A stretch of DNA of 20,257 nucleotides from Chloroflexota bacterium (GCA_003695215.1 RFIM01000172.1:1-20257); one strand, 5' to 3'; counted from the stretch's first letter, positions 7,255-14,944 are shown. The notes: generated from the sequence alone by a model not told the origin. A program made the numbers and translations.

Positions 7255-8163
7255 TCAGCGCCAGGCTTCTGTCTGCGGCACGAAGATCGGATCGACAGCA
7301 GGGATGTTCTCATGCAGCCAATCGCACAGCACATCGCGCAGCACAATTGCTTCACTGGAGTAGTGCGAGCTGCCGATGATGTTGAGATCGAGGTGCTTGA
7401 GCAGCTCGCGCAGAGTCTCTCTCGCGCGCGTGTGAAACTCGCCCTGGCCGAGCAGCCACCACTCGCCCGTCACGAAGGTATCGCAGCCCAGCAGCGCAGC
7501 CTCGCGCAGATTCTCAGGCGTGCCGCCTGCGCCTGCCACGACTGCCACTTTGTTCACAGGGCGCCCATTGTGGCGCACAGCGTGATAGCGCAGCCCAGGC
7601 AAGCCGTTCACTTCGGCCACGCGCTTGGCAAAATCGTGGAAGCTGATGCCATTGGCGTTGCCATACACGCCCGACATGCCGCCATAATACTCAGCGAAGC
7701 GCGCCTGATCCTTCAACTTGAGCGCGTTAGCGAAGGCGCCTGAAGTCGAGACTTGCGGATGGCAATCTAGCGGCGCATGGCAGACATAAAAGCTGATGTG
7801 ATGCTCGCGCAGCTCTTGCAGATGCGCTTCGGCCAGGTAAGTGAAGTTACCGCTGTTCTCCTGGTAGTCGGCTAGATGATGGCTGAAGATCAAGGCGCCG
7901 GGCGCGCCGCGCTCGACTTCTTTGGCGATGATCGTATCCAGCACTTGCGTGGACGGGAAGACGATCAAGTAAACGCGCTCGACCTGCGCTGTGTTATCTA
8001 GCATCAGTCCGTTGAAGGTGCCTTGCAAGAAGCCTTCGGCGAGGTAACGCTCGACAACCGACTCATAGCCAACGGGAAAGTAGCGACGGTCGTCGCTCTC
8101 ATCAAAAGCGGCTACATTGAAGAATCTATCCAAGCGGGCAACGAGTTCTGTTTGTGCGATCAT
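7255..8163 (-). CDS. NIF3-family dinuclear-metal protein (GTP cyclohydrolase I type 2-like)
   Basis: A 302-aa cytosolic protein of the NIF3/DUF34 family, whose members form toroidal hexamers with two metal ions per subunit. Their cellular role is unsettled; the GTP cyclohydrolase label is inherited annotation. The ligands are all present: SHH (H95, H96), HAPLD (D133) and GSSHYSSE (H267, E271); LGCDTFVTGE (226-234) is the other family signature. The N-terminus is unusual: instead of the standard WDNVGL it has FNGLMLDNT (50-58), preceded by a long insertion-like start with DESDDRRYFPVGYE. The gene overlaps its upstream neighbour by ATGA and is followed by the surface-protein gene after one nucleotide, so it is the centre of a five-gene unit. 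Confidence 0.9.
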   Translation of the reverse strand: MIAQTELVARLDRFFNVAAFDESDDRRYFPVGYESVVERYLAEGFLQGTFNGLMLDNTAQVERVYLIVFPSTQVLDTIIAKEVERGAPGALIFSHHLADYQENSGNFTYLAEAHLQELREHHISFYVCHAPLDCHPQVSTSGAFANALKLKDQARFAEYYGGMSGVYGNANGISFHDFAKRVAEVNGLPGLRYHAVRHNGRPVNKVAVVAGAGGTPENLREAALLGCDTFVTGEWWLLGQGEFHTRARETLRELLKHLDLNIIGSSHYSSEAIVLRDVLCDWLHENIPAVDPIFVPQTEAWR

Positions 8164-8846
8164 GATCTCCTTCGCTTCCGTTCGGCGTAGCGCGCCTCGC
8201 TTTGCACGAAATCAATCACGCCGCTGATGGTCGGATGCGGCGGCGTGTGGTCGGGCAGCGTTAGCGCCCTGTGGGCGATCAGCTCGATGTAAGGCGCCGT
8301 CGGCGCTATTTTGACATCCAGGCGGCCGATCTGCGCGTGCGTCTCGCCGCAGTCGAAGAGCAGCCGACGCTGCGGCGCTTGCCATTCCGCCTGGACCGCA
8401 GCCTGCTCGCTATAGCGCAAGCCGATCAGCAGGTCGGCTTCAGGGAGTTCAGCGGCCGCACGCGCCATTTGGGCGCCGTTCGCAAGAGCGACCTGCACGC
8501 CCTGCCGTTTAACCAGTACCGACCACGGCCCAGCTGCGAAGCGCGTCACAATCAGGCGCTGCAAAGCTTCGACGATGTGCGGCGCCTGATAGAGTGGATC
8601 GCGCGCACCTATATGGAAGGCGTCATAGCCCATGCTATCCATTGCCACAAGCATAGCGCGCCCGTCGGTCGCTTGGCAAATCCAGGCCTCAGGCGTGCAA
8701 GCGCAGCCCATATCCACTAAGAGCGAGAGCCCTTGCACGGTGGCGCGCTCACGGCTCAGAAAGGTGAATAGGCGCGGCAAGAGCGCCAAATTGCCCTTGA
8801 GCGCGACTGTATAGAACAAGCTGATGTGCGTTTCAGCTGTGAGCAT
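8160..8846 (-). CDS. Metallophosphatase (5'-nucleotidase)-like protein lacking the metal ligands
   Basis: A 228-aa protein with no signal peptide. Its first 85 residues parallel the start of UshA-type 5'-nucleotidases. ISLFYTVALKGNLALLPRL stands where LHTNDxHG would be, SLLVDMGC (42-48) where LLLDAGD would be, and MDSMGYDAFHIGARD (69-83) where MNxLGYDAxxxGNHExD would be. The Asp/His ligands of all three motifs are replaced, so it is unlikely to be an active metallophosphatase. The remainder (AALAN-like VALANGAQMARAAAELP, then EADLLIGLRYS, 130-150) echoes the later LKxxxDxxIxLTH region. This assignment is my own reading by pattern, not a database match; an unrelated fold remains possible. It overlaps the NIF3 gene by 4 nt (ATGA), and a partnership is inferred from that coupling only. 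Confidence 0.6.
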   Translation of the reverse strand: MLTAETHISLFYTVALKGNLALLPRLFTFLSRERATVQGLSLLVDMGCACTPEAWICQATDGRAMLVAMDSMGYDAFHIGARDPLYQAPHIVEALQRLIVTRFAAGPWSVLVKRQGVQVALANGAQMARAAAELPEADLLIGLRYSEQAAVQAEWQAPQRRLLFDCGETHAQIGRLDVKIAPTAPYIELIAHRALTLPDHTPPHPTISGVIDFVQSEARYAERKRRRS

Positions 8847-8855
8847 GCCTTTGCC

Positions 8856-9644
8856 TCAGCTTGAAGGCGGCAGGTTAGCGAAGCCTGCGCTGAAGAGCGC
8901 TGCCAGCACGAAAAAGATGCCAAAAGCGGCGCGTGCTACAATCGCGGCGCGCACTGACTGGGCATAGGCGCGCACGCCCAGCACAAACAGCATCATGCAG
9001 AACGGCTGAATCAGCGCGTACCACTGCCCTTGCGAGCTGGAGGTGAGCAACGTCACCAGCATGTAGGTCAGTGCAACGCCCAGGATGGCGATTCGATTGT
9101 CGCCGCTCAAGCGCGCCAAGCTCGGATATAGCAGGCCGCTGAATACTAAGCCATCAGCCACAGGCTGAAGAAGGATTGCCAACAGCAAGCCGAGCGCAAA
9201 ACCGAATGGCTCGCCCTGCCGCAAGACTTCCAGCGTCGGCGGCACGATCTGCCCTGCAGTCAGATTCAGCAAGCGCCCGACCAGGTCGATCGTCCAGGCG
9301 ATGCCCAAGCTGAGCAGCAAAATTGCCAAGAGCGCTGCTGGGCGCCTCGGCGAGAGCAAGCGCAGCGCGCTCAGCCAATTCTGGCGGAAGCGTCGGCGCG
9401 CCCATTGGAGAATGCCTAAAGTGACCACGAGCGCCGTCAGTAAGGCGCTGAGCGTCAGTGTGCGTGCCGAGGGCATGCCGCTTTGCGCCTCATCAGAGAG
9501 CACGCTCACTGAGAGCAACCACACGATTGAGAACAGGATATATGCCAGCACGAAAGCGGCGGCGTTCGTGAGCCGCCAAGCCGAAGGCGGCTCAGTGGCG
9601 CGCAGCCGTGCCATCAGCGATTCGCGTCTGCCTTGCGCTCGCAT
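8856..9644 (-). CDS. CPBP/CAAX-protease-like membrane protein, apparently non-catalytic
   Basis: A 262-aa integral membrane protein with about seven to eight helices, first gene of the leftward unit. I start it at the ATG at 9644, which has a GAGGTGAG ribosome binding site; an in-frame ATG further upstream at 9725 lies beyond the likely promoter. The segment PVADGLVFSGLLYPSLARLS (161-180) aligns by eye with the CPBP signature EExxFRGLLY, but EE is DG (164-165) and the Arg is Ser (169), and no FxxxH motif follows. Thus, if it belongs to the CPBP (CAAX amino-terminal protease) family, it has lost the glutamates that bind the metal. An alternative is a plain multi-helix membrane protein of unknown family. 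Nine nucleotides separate it from the next gene. Confidence 0.65.
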   Translation of the reverse strand: MRAQGRRESLMARLRATEPPSAWRLTNAAAFVLAYILFSIVWLLSVSVLSDEAQSGMPSARTLTLSALLTALVVTLGILQWARRRFRQNWLSALRLLSPRRPAALLAILLLSLGIAWTIDLVGRLLNLTAGQIVPPTLEVLRQGEPFGFALGLLLAILLQPVADGLVFSGLLYPSLARLSGDNRIAILGVALTYMLVTLLTSSSQGQWYALIQPFCMMLFVLGVRAYAQSVRAAIVARAAFGIFFVLAALFSAGFANLPPSS

Positions 9645-9652
9645 CTCACCTC
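9645..9652 (-). promoter_or_regulatory. Ribosome binding site deciding the start at 9644
   Basis: GAGGTGAG on the minus strand directly before ATG 9644. The other in-frame candidate at 9614 (MARLRATE) has no such sequence. Confidence 0.55.
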
Positions 9653-9695
9653 GATCAACGCAACCAAGCGTTAGAATTTTGTTAAACCGAGCTGA

Positions 9696-9704
9696 ATTAT
9701 AACA
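9696..9704 (-). promoter_or_regulatory. Extended -10 promoter of the leftward five-gene unit
   Basis: Minus-strand TGTTATAAT, a perfect TATAAT with the TGn extension, 51 nt before ATG 9644. The weak -35 at 17-nt spacing falls on 9719-9724 (TGTGCA on the minus strand), the same bases used by the divergent promoter. Confidence 0.55.
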
Positions 9705-9717
9705 GCCACGAGCCGCT

Positions 9718-9745
9718 TTGCACACTTTAGCAAAGGTGCTAGAAT
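9718..9745 (+). promoter_or_regulatory. Promoter of the ABC sugar-importer genes
   Basis: TTGCAC (9718-9723), a 16-nt spacer, and TAGAAT (9740-9745) preceded by TG at 9737-9738, an extended -10. Transcription would begin near 9752, giving a leader of about 60 nt before the binding-protein ATG, with GAGAGGA (9795-9801) as ribosome binding site. The leader contains an imperfect AGCG...CGCT dyad that could be an operator, but this is weak. Confidence 0.55.
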
Positions 9746-9810
9746 AGCCGCATCTGAGCGCAAGTTCAGAACAAAATTCGCTTTACGTTCAACTGAGAGG
9801 ATTTTACGCC

Positions 9811-11133
9811 ATGTACAACCGTCCCCATCTGAGACTGCTCAGCCTGGCCCTGGCAGTAGCCTTTGCGCTCACGGCGCTTTGGCCCGCAGCGACGCTCACA
9901 GCGCAGGACAATCCATTGACTGCAGGCGTGAGCAACAAGTTTGCTGGCACTGAATTGCGCCTGATCTTCGCTAACCATCCTTGGAACAACACCATTCAGC
10001 GCCTGATCCCTGCCTTTGAGCAGGCCAGTGGGATGTCGCTACGCATCGAGAGCTACTTTGAGGATCAGCTCTCGCAGAAGCTGCAAGTTGGCTTGACGAG
10101 CGGCACCAGCACCGCCGACGCCTTCATGTTCCGACCGCTGCAGGAAGGGCGGCTCTTCGCCAAGAACGGCTGGCTCTTCGATCTCAAGGCCTTCGCTGAA
10201 GCCGACAAGGACTGGAATTGGGAAGATTTCCAAGAGGCAGCGCGTGGCACAGTCACCTTTGAAGGTATTGTGTTCGGCGTGCCGATTGTGACCGAGCGCC
10301 AGGTGCTGTACTATCGCAAGGATCTCTTTGCTGCCAAGGGCTTGAGCGTGCCGACGACCCTTGAAGAGCTTGAAGCGGCCGCCAAAGCGCTCAACGATCC
10401 TGCCAATGGCATCGCGGGCATCGTCATGCGCGGTCAACGTGCTGCCGCTGTGACGCAGTTCAGCAGCTTCCTCTACAGCTTTGGCGCCGATTGGACGAAA
10501 GAAGACGGCACCTCAGGCTTAGACACGCCTGAAGCGCGCGCCGCCTACGAGTTCTACGGCCGCCTGCTGCGCGAGTATGGCCCGCAAGGCACGACCAACA
10601 TGAGCTGGCCTCAGGCTGTGGCAGTGCTGCAGCAGGGCAAAGCAGCTATGTGGATCGACGCCGACAGCCTCTTTTTGAACGCGACCGATCCCACGCGCTC
10701 GACAGTGGCTAAAGATATCGGCTTTGCGCCTTTCCCAGCCGGGCCAGCTGGCGCACGTCAATACAACATCACTTCATGGGCGCTGGGCATCAACGAGCTT
10801 TCTGAGAACAAGGAAGCGGCTTGGGAATTCGTCAAATGGGCGACCAGCGCGCCTGTAGTCATGGAGCTGCAGAAGAGCGGCAATCCAGGCCCGCGCATTT
10901 CGGTCTGGGAATCGCCCGAAGGCTTGTCAGGCTTCCCAACTGAGTACGCCGAGGTTGCCAAGCTACAATCGGCACGCGGCGTCGGCTATGATCGGCCGCG
11001 CGTGATCAGCGTCGGGCGGGCACGCGATATCGTCGGCGCGCCGATTGTGGTTGCCATTGAAGGCGGCAATCTTGAGGCAGCGCTGAAGGAAGCACACGAG
11101 CAGTTCAACGCCTTCCTCAAGGAAGACCGCTAG
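9811..11133 (+). CDS. ABC transporter extracellular solute-binding protein, family 1 (carbohydrate type)
   Basis: A 440-aa exported receptor that should capture a sugar or related solute for the permeases encoded downstream. Residues 1-31 are a signal peptide ending TLTAQ; there is no lipobox cysteine, so it is predicted to be released outside the membrane rather than lipid-anchored. The mature part follows the SBP family 1 plan: GTELRLIFANHPWNNTIQRL near the N-terminus, SGTSTADAFMFRP (hinge region), FGVPIVTERQVLYYRKDLFA, then LQQGKAAMWIDADS and YNITSWALGINELSENKEAA, where the two lobes close on the ligand. Fold and role are clear; the ligand cannot be read from sequence. It is followed by a hairpin and then two permease genes. 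Confidence 0.93.
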   Translation: MYNRPHLRLLSLALAVAFALTALWPAATLTAQDNPLTAGVSNKFAGTELRLIFANHPWNNTIQRLIPAFEQASGMSLRIESYFEDQLSQKLQVGLTSGTSTADAFMFRPLQEGRLFAKNGWLFDLKAFAEADKDWNWEDFQEAARGTVTFEGIVFGVPIVTERQVLYYRKDLFAAKGLSVPTTLEELEAAAKALNDPANGIAGIVMRGQRAAAVTQFSSFLYSFGADWTKEDGTSGLDTPEARAAYEFYGRLLREYGPQGTTNMSWPQAVAVLQQGKAAMWIDADSLFLNATDPTRSTVAKDIGFAPFPAGPAGARQYNITSWALGINELSENKEAAWEFVKWATSAPVVMELQKSGNPGPRISVWESPEGLSGFPTEYAEVAKLQSARGVGYDRPRVISVGRARDIVGAPIVVAIEGGNLEAALKEAHEQFNAFLKEDR

Positions 11134-11147
11134 CTAGCAAGCATTCA

Positions 11148-11178
11148 AGTGCGCCTTTGAGCGAGACAAAGGCGCACT
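11148..11178 (+). terminator. Intercistronic hairpin between binding protein and permease genes
   Basis: A perfect 11-bp stem (AGTGCGCCTTT, 11148-11158, with AAAGGCGCACT, 11168-11178) encloses a 9-nt loop. Only ATTTCT follows, so it is a poor full terminator. It may be a partial terminator or a 3' stabiliser that lets the binding protein be made in excess over the permeases, as in other ABC importer operons. Confidence 0.65.
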
Positions 11179-11199
11179 ATTTCTAGATGACACAGCGCT

Positions 11200-12078
11200 A
11201 TGGACTTCTTGAATCGTCACGTTCGGGCAACTTTTGTGCTACCAGCGGTCATCTTTGTGATCGCCATGATGATCGTGCCGATCCTCTATACCAGCTATCT
11301 GAGCCTGCATGTGTGGAGTGGCTCAGCGCGGCGTGCGCCTGAGTTTGTCGGCCTGAGCAACTATGAGCGGTTGTTCACGCGCGATCCACGTTTTGGCGAC
11401 GCCGTGGCGCGTACTTTCGTCTTCACAGGCATTGCGGTCGGCGCCGAGCTCGTGCTCGGGCTTGGCGTTGCCTTGCTGATCAATGGCAAATTTCTAGGCC
11501 ACAATTTGGTGAAGACCTTAATACTGCTGCCTATGGTAGCGACGCCTGTCGCTATCGGCATGGCTTGGCTGCTGCTCTACGAGCCGAACATCGGCGCGCT
11601 GAATGCCTTGTTGCGCGCGCTGAATTTGCCGCCACAGGATTTTCTCGGCAGTTCATCGACGGCGCTGCTGTGGCTGGCGGTGGTAGATATTTGGCAATGG
11701 ACGCCGCTGATGGCTTTGATTTTATTGGCCGGCCTAGCTGCGCTGCCTGAGGAGCCCTACGAGGCAGCGCGCGTAGATGGCGCTAACACTTGGCAGCGCT
11801 TCACACGCTTGACCCTGCCGCTGCTGTTCCCAACTATCATCGCCGCAACGCTCTTGCGCTCCATCGACGCGCTCAAGACCTTCGACATCATCTATACTAT
11901 GACGCGCGGCGGGCCAGGCTTTGCCACGGAGACCATCAACACTTATGGCTACATTCAAGCCTTTGAGTACTTCCAGCTCGGGCAAGCCTCTAGCCTGCTG
12001 ATCGTCTTCTTCACGCTGATCTTAGGCGTCAGCCTGTTCTTCATCCGTTTCCGCCGCCGCTGGGGAGCTGCGCTATGA
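11200..12078 (+). CDS. ABC transporter permease, MalF/UgpA type
   Basis: A 292-aa inner-membrane permease with about six helices, beginning MDFLNRHVRATFVLPAVIFV (helix 1 near 10-30). The large extracytoplasmic region after helix 1 carries FVGLSNYERLF. The cytoplasmic coupling loop that docks on the ATPase is the EAA motif EEPYEAARVDGANTWQRF (about residues 185-202), followed by LPLLFPTI. The C-terminus TRGGPGFATETINTYGYIQA is characteristic of this subfamily. It overlaps the next permease by 4 nt (ATGA at 12075). The Shine-Dalgarno before ATG 11200 is weak, which fits lower output than the binding protein. Confidence 0.93.
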   Translation: MDFLNRHVRATFVLPAVIFVIAMMIVPILYTSYLSLHVWSGSARRAPEFVGLSNYERLFTRDPRFGDAVARTFVFTGIAVGAELVLGLGVALLINGKFLGHNLVKTLILLPMVATPVAIGMAWLLLYEPNIGALNALLRALNLPPQDFLGSSSTALLWLAVVDIWQWTPLMALILLAGLAALPEEPYEAARVDGANTWQRFTRLTLPLLFPTIIAATLLRSIDALKTFDIIYTMTRGGPGFATETINTYGYIQAFEYFQLGQASSLLIVFFTLILGVSLFFIRFRRRWGAAL

Positions 12079-12953
12079 CCACCAATTACGCCGTTCAAGT
12101 GCCGCGCAGCGCTGTGAGCCTGCAGGCTCAACAACGGCGCCTTCACCGAGCGCTGCTGAGCGCGCTGCGCTATGCCGCCATCGCCATAGTGCTTTTCATT
12201 TTCCTGATGCCGTTCCTGTGGATGTTGCTCAGCTCCTTCAAGACGCAAGTGGATATCACCAACACGCGCAACATCTTCAACTTCACGCCGACTCTGGAGA
12301 ACTACCAGAACGTCTTCCAGCAGTATGAGTTCTTGCGCTACTTGCTGAACAGCTTTGCCGTAGCGGCGCTTTCGACGCTCTTCTCGCTGATACTAGGCTT
12401 GCCTGCAGCCTATGCGATTGCGCGCTTTCGTCTACAGTGGCTCGGCATGATTTTGCTGACGGCGCGCATTGTGCCTGGCATCACATTTCTGATACCTTGG
12501 TTCATCATCTTCAGCCGTCTAGGGCTGATCGGCACGCTGGTGCCGCTCGTGCTGAGCCACATGCTGGTCGGCTTGCCATTCATTGCTTGGATCATGATTG
12601 CCTTCTATGAGGAGCTGCCGATTGAGCTGGAAGAATCGGCCAAGATTGACGGCGCTACGCCGATCGGCGCCTTCTTGCGCGTGGCCTTGCCGCTCTCAAT
12701 GCCGGGCGTGATCACGTCGGCTATTGTGGCCTTCATCTTCTCGTGGAATAACTTCATGTTTTCGCTGGTATTGGCAGACGACAAGACGCGTACTTTGCCT
12801 ATCGCCATCTTCAATTTTCTGACCTACGCCAGCGTGGACTGGGGCGGCTTGATGGCAGCAGCTGTGGTCATCACCTTGCCTGTGCTGATCATCACGCTCT
12901 TTGTGCAGCGCTATATCGTGCGCGGCCTGACAGCAGGCGCCACCAAAGGCTGA
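12075..12953 (+). CDS. ABC transporter permease, MalG/UgpE type
   Basis: A 292-aa partner permease with about six helices, forming the heterodimeric channel with the product at 11200. After a basic N-terminus the first helix is about 33-53 (YAAIAIVLFIFLMPFLWMLL), followed by the usual SSFKT. The EAA coupling loop is LEESAKIDGATPIGAFLR, then ALPLSMPGV; SWNNFMFSLVL and the C-terminal QRYIVRGLTAGATKG are standard for this family. No ATPase gene follows: the next gene lies on the other strand. The importer must therefore borrow an ATPase encoded elsewhere (MsiK/UgpC-like), which is common for this transporter class. The stop forms a TGAgcTCA site with the convergent gene. Confidence 0.93.
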   Translation: MTTNYAVQVPRSAVSLQAQQRRLHRALLSALRYAAIAIVLFIFLMPFLWMLLSSFKTQVDITNTRNIFNFTPTLENYQNVFQQYEFLRYLLNSFAVAALSTLFSLILGLPAAYAIARFRLQWLGMILLTARIVPGITFLIPWFIIFSRLGLIGTLVPLVLSHMLVGLPFIAWIMIAFYEELPIELEESAKIDGATPIGAFLRVALPLSMPGVITSAIVAFIFSWNNFMFSLVLADDKTRTLPIAIFNFLTYASVDWGGLMAAAVVITLPVLIITLFVQRYIVRGLTAGATKG

Positions 12954-12955
12954 GC

Positions 12956-14944
12956 TCAGCACAAGCGCGCTTTCATCCGCTGTGCGATGATATACGCCAT
13001 GGCCATGATGGTCAGCATTGGATTGACGCCGCTGGCCGTTGGCAAGGCGCTAGCATCTGCCACGAACAAATTGCGCACTTCGAAGGTCTCGCCATCAGGC
13101 CCAATGGCACCACGCGCAGGATTCGCCGCCATGCGGCACGAAGACATCTGGTGGGCGCTGCCAAGGATGAAAGCGTTGCTCGGCAAGCCTGCCTCAGCCA
13201 CTTGCCCTAGCCACGCCTCAAAGTCGCCTTGATCGCGCCGATAGATCGGCACGCGATGATGCGGCGCTGCCAGCACTTCTGCGCCTGCAGCATAATGAAT
13301 GCGCAGCGCCTCGATCACGCCGCGCAGCAAATGCGCTCGGTCATGGCTTGAGAGTCGGTAGAAGATCGCAGGCGCGCCATCGCGCTTCAGGCCCACCCTG
13401 CCGCTATCGCGGTCGCGCGTGATGATCAAAATATTAGCCAGATGTGCATAGCGTGCCATTAGCTGCTTGTGCTGCAGGCCGTCCTGCCAAGGCAAGGCAA
13501 CTGCCGCCAAGCCTGGATGCCCCGGCGCCGACTCCAGTGTGACGCCGTAGCCGCGCCCATCTAGATTGTTGAACTGCGGCACGTAGTGGCTCATCATCAC
13601 GCCCGACCAGCCATTGATCGGCTCGGCGTAAAAGCCAAAAGCGCCCGTGCTCGGATGCAAGTGCAAATTCCGACCGATGTGCGCGTTCGTCAAGCCTGAG
13701 CGCAGCAGCAAGGCAGGCGTGTGCAAGGCGCCGCCACACACAGCCACTGCCCGCGCGCGCACTGTCAAGCGCACAGGCGCGCCTGAGACGCTTTGCACAG
13801 TGCCTTGCACGCCACAAGCGGCGCCATCTTCAATCAGCACGCGATCCACATGCGCGCCAACTGCAAGGCGCGTGTTGTAGCGGCAGGCATCTCGCAGATA
13901 CGTCTTGAGCGTGCCCTGCTTGGCGCCATGCGCACAGCCGAAACCGCAAGCGCCGCAGTCGGCGCAGCCTTTCACATTGCGCGGAATGACTTTGACCGTG
14001 TAGCCGAGCGCTTGCGCGCCGCGCACTAACACAGCATTGCGCGCATTCGGCGCTGATTCTTCCTCTGTGACGTGAAGACGCGCCGAGACCGCGTCTAGAG
14101 CGCGCTCAAAAGTGCCATCGGTGAAGTCCACGCCATAGTGTTGCGCCCATTCAGCTAGCACGGCCTCAGGCGTGCGCAGCGCCGCCGCCCAGTTGACGGT
14201 CGTGCCGCCGCCGAGCGTGCTGCCAGCTAGGATCATCATGCCCAAATCCTCGCTGACCATGAAGCCGCCTTTCTCGAACATGCGCTCCTGGCTGCGCACT
14301 TCATAGCCATCGAAGTCAGGCTCAGCGTAATAGCCGCCCTTCTCCAGGACGATCACATCCAAGCCTGCGGCGCTCAGCTCAGCGGCCAGCACACCGCCAC
14401 CAGCGCCGCTCCCGACGATGACCACGTCTGTCTCTAGCGTTGTATCGCCTTCAAAGCGCAGCGGCTGCAACGGCTTGGCTGCTCTAGGCGGTTCAGCAGG
14501 CCTCGGATAGCCAAGCGCAGCCCAGTTCGGATTTTCGCCATCTGCATCGGCGTCTGCGTAGAAGAGCAGCAGCGTCAGGCGCTTGAACGTGGCAAAGACG
14601 CGCCGTTGCAGGTCAAGTGGGCTATCGGCCCAAGCGCGCAGCAAGGCCGTGCGCTCATGCAAATCCATTTCAAGGAACGATTGCGCTTTCCCGCTCAAAA
14701 TTAAGTTGGCAAGCGGCTGAGCTAGCGCATCTAGCACCACTTTGATGGAGTCTAGGCGCTCAGGTGCGACCTGCTGCAAAAGCTCAGCGATGCGCGCAGG
14801 CACGTTCAGGGCGCTGGCTGCGCGCGCATACAAGCCATAGGGATCGGGCTGCTCGACAACCAGCGGCGGCGCTAGCGTATCGCAGATCAGGCGCAGGACG
14901 CTCATTTGGCGCGCTGTGAAGGCTGAGATACTGGCTTGCCTCAT
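12956..14944 (-). CDS. GMC-family FAD oxidoreductase, long-chain alcohol oxidase-like
   Basis: A 662-aa flavoprotein of the glucose-methanol-choline family. Residues about 1-165 are an N-terminal helical region absent from simple GMC enzymes but found in long-chain alcohol oxidases. The FAD-binding fold starts at ETDVVIVGSGAGGGVLAAEL (171-190), with LEKGG (200-204). STLGGGTTVNWAAALRTP (242-259) is the flavin-proximal GMC signature. A cysteine cluster C327/C330/C333/C337 (CADCGACGFGC) precedes the substrate domain. The catalytic pair is H598 (GSAHQMSSCRM) and N641 (GVNPMLTIMAMA). The GAGGGAAAATC ribosome binding site and the extended -10 box fix the start. No signal peptide and no membrane helix is obvious. 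The alcohol substrate is unknown. It converges on the MalG-type permease with two nucleotides between stops. Confidence 0.9.
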   Translation of the reverse strand: MRQASISAFTARQMSVLRLICDTLAPPLVVEQPDPYGLYARAASALNVPARIAELLQQVAPERLDSIKVVLDALAQPLANLILSGKAQSFLEMDLHERTALLRAWADSPLDLQRRVFATFKRLTLLLFYADADADGENPNWAALGYPRPAEPPRAAKPLQPLRFEGDTTLETDVVIVGSGAGGGVLAAELSAAGLDVIVLEKGGYYAEPDFDGYEVRSQERMFEKGGFMVSEDLGMMILAGSTLGGGTTVNWAAALRTPEAVLAEWAQHYGVDFTDGTFERALDAVSARLHVTEEESAPNARNAVLVRGAQALGYTVKVIPRNVKGCADCGACGFGCAHGAKQGTLKTYLRDACRYNTRLAVGAHVDRVLIEDGAACGVQGTVQSVSGAPVRLTVRARAVAVCGGALHTPALLLRSGLTNAHIGRNLHLHPSTGAFGFYAEPINGWSGVMMSHYVPQFNNLDGRGYGVTLESAPGHPGLAAVALPWQDGLQHKQLMARYAHLANILIITRDRDSGRVGLKRDGAPAIFYRLSSHDRAHLLRGVIEALRIHYAAGAEVLAAPHHRVPIYRRDQGDFEAWLGQVAEAGLPSNAFILGSAHQMSSCRMAANPARGAIGPDGETFEVRNLFVADASALPTASGVNPMLTIMAMAYIIAQRMKARLC

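Noticed and set aside
7254..7355. N-terminal extension of the surface protein to 7355
   Set aside because: It would lie inside the NIF3 gene and bury the signal peptide; ATG 7253 directly follows the NIF3 stop.
7105..7743. 212-aa open frame on the plus strand
   Set aside because: It runs antisense to the NIF3 and surface-protein genes, has no ribosome binding site, and the product is of no known type.
9645..9725. N-terminal extension of the CPBP-like protein to 9725
   Set aside because: It would begin upstream of the extended -10 promoter at 9696-9704, whereas ATG 9644 has a good ribosome binding site.
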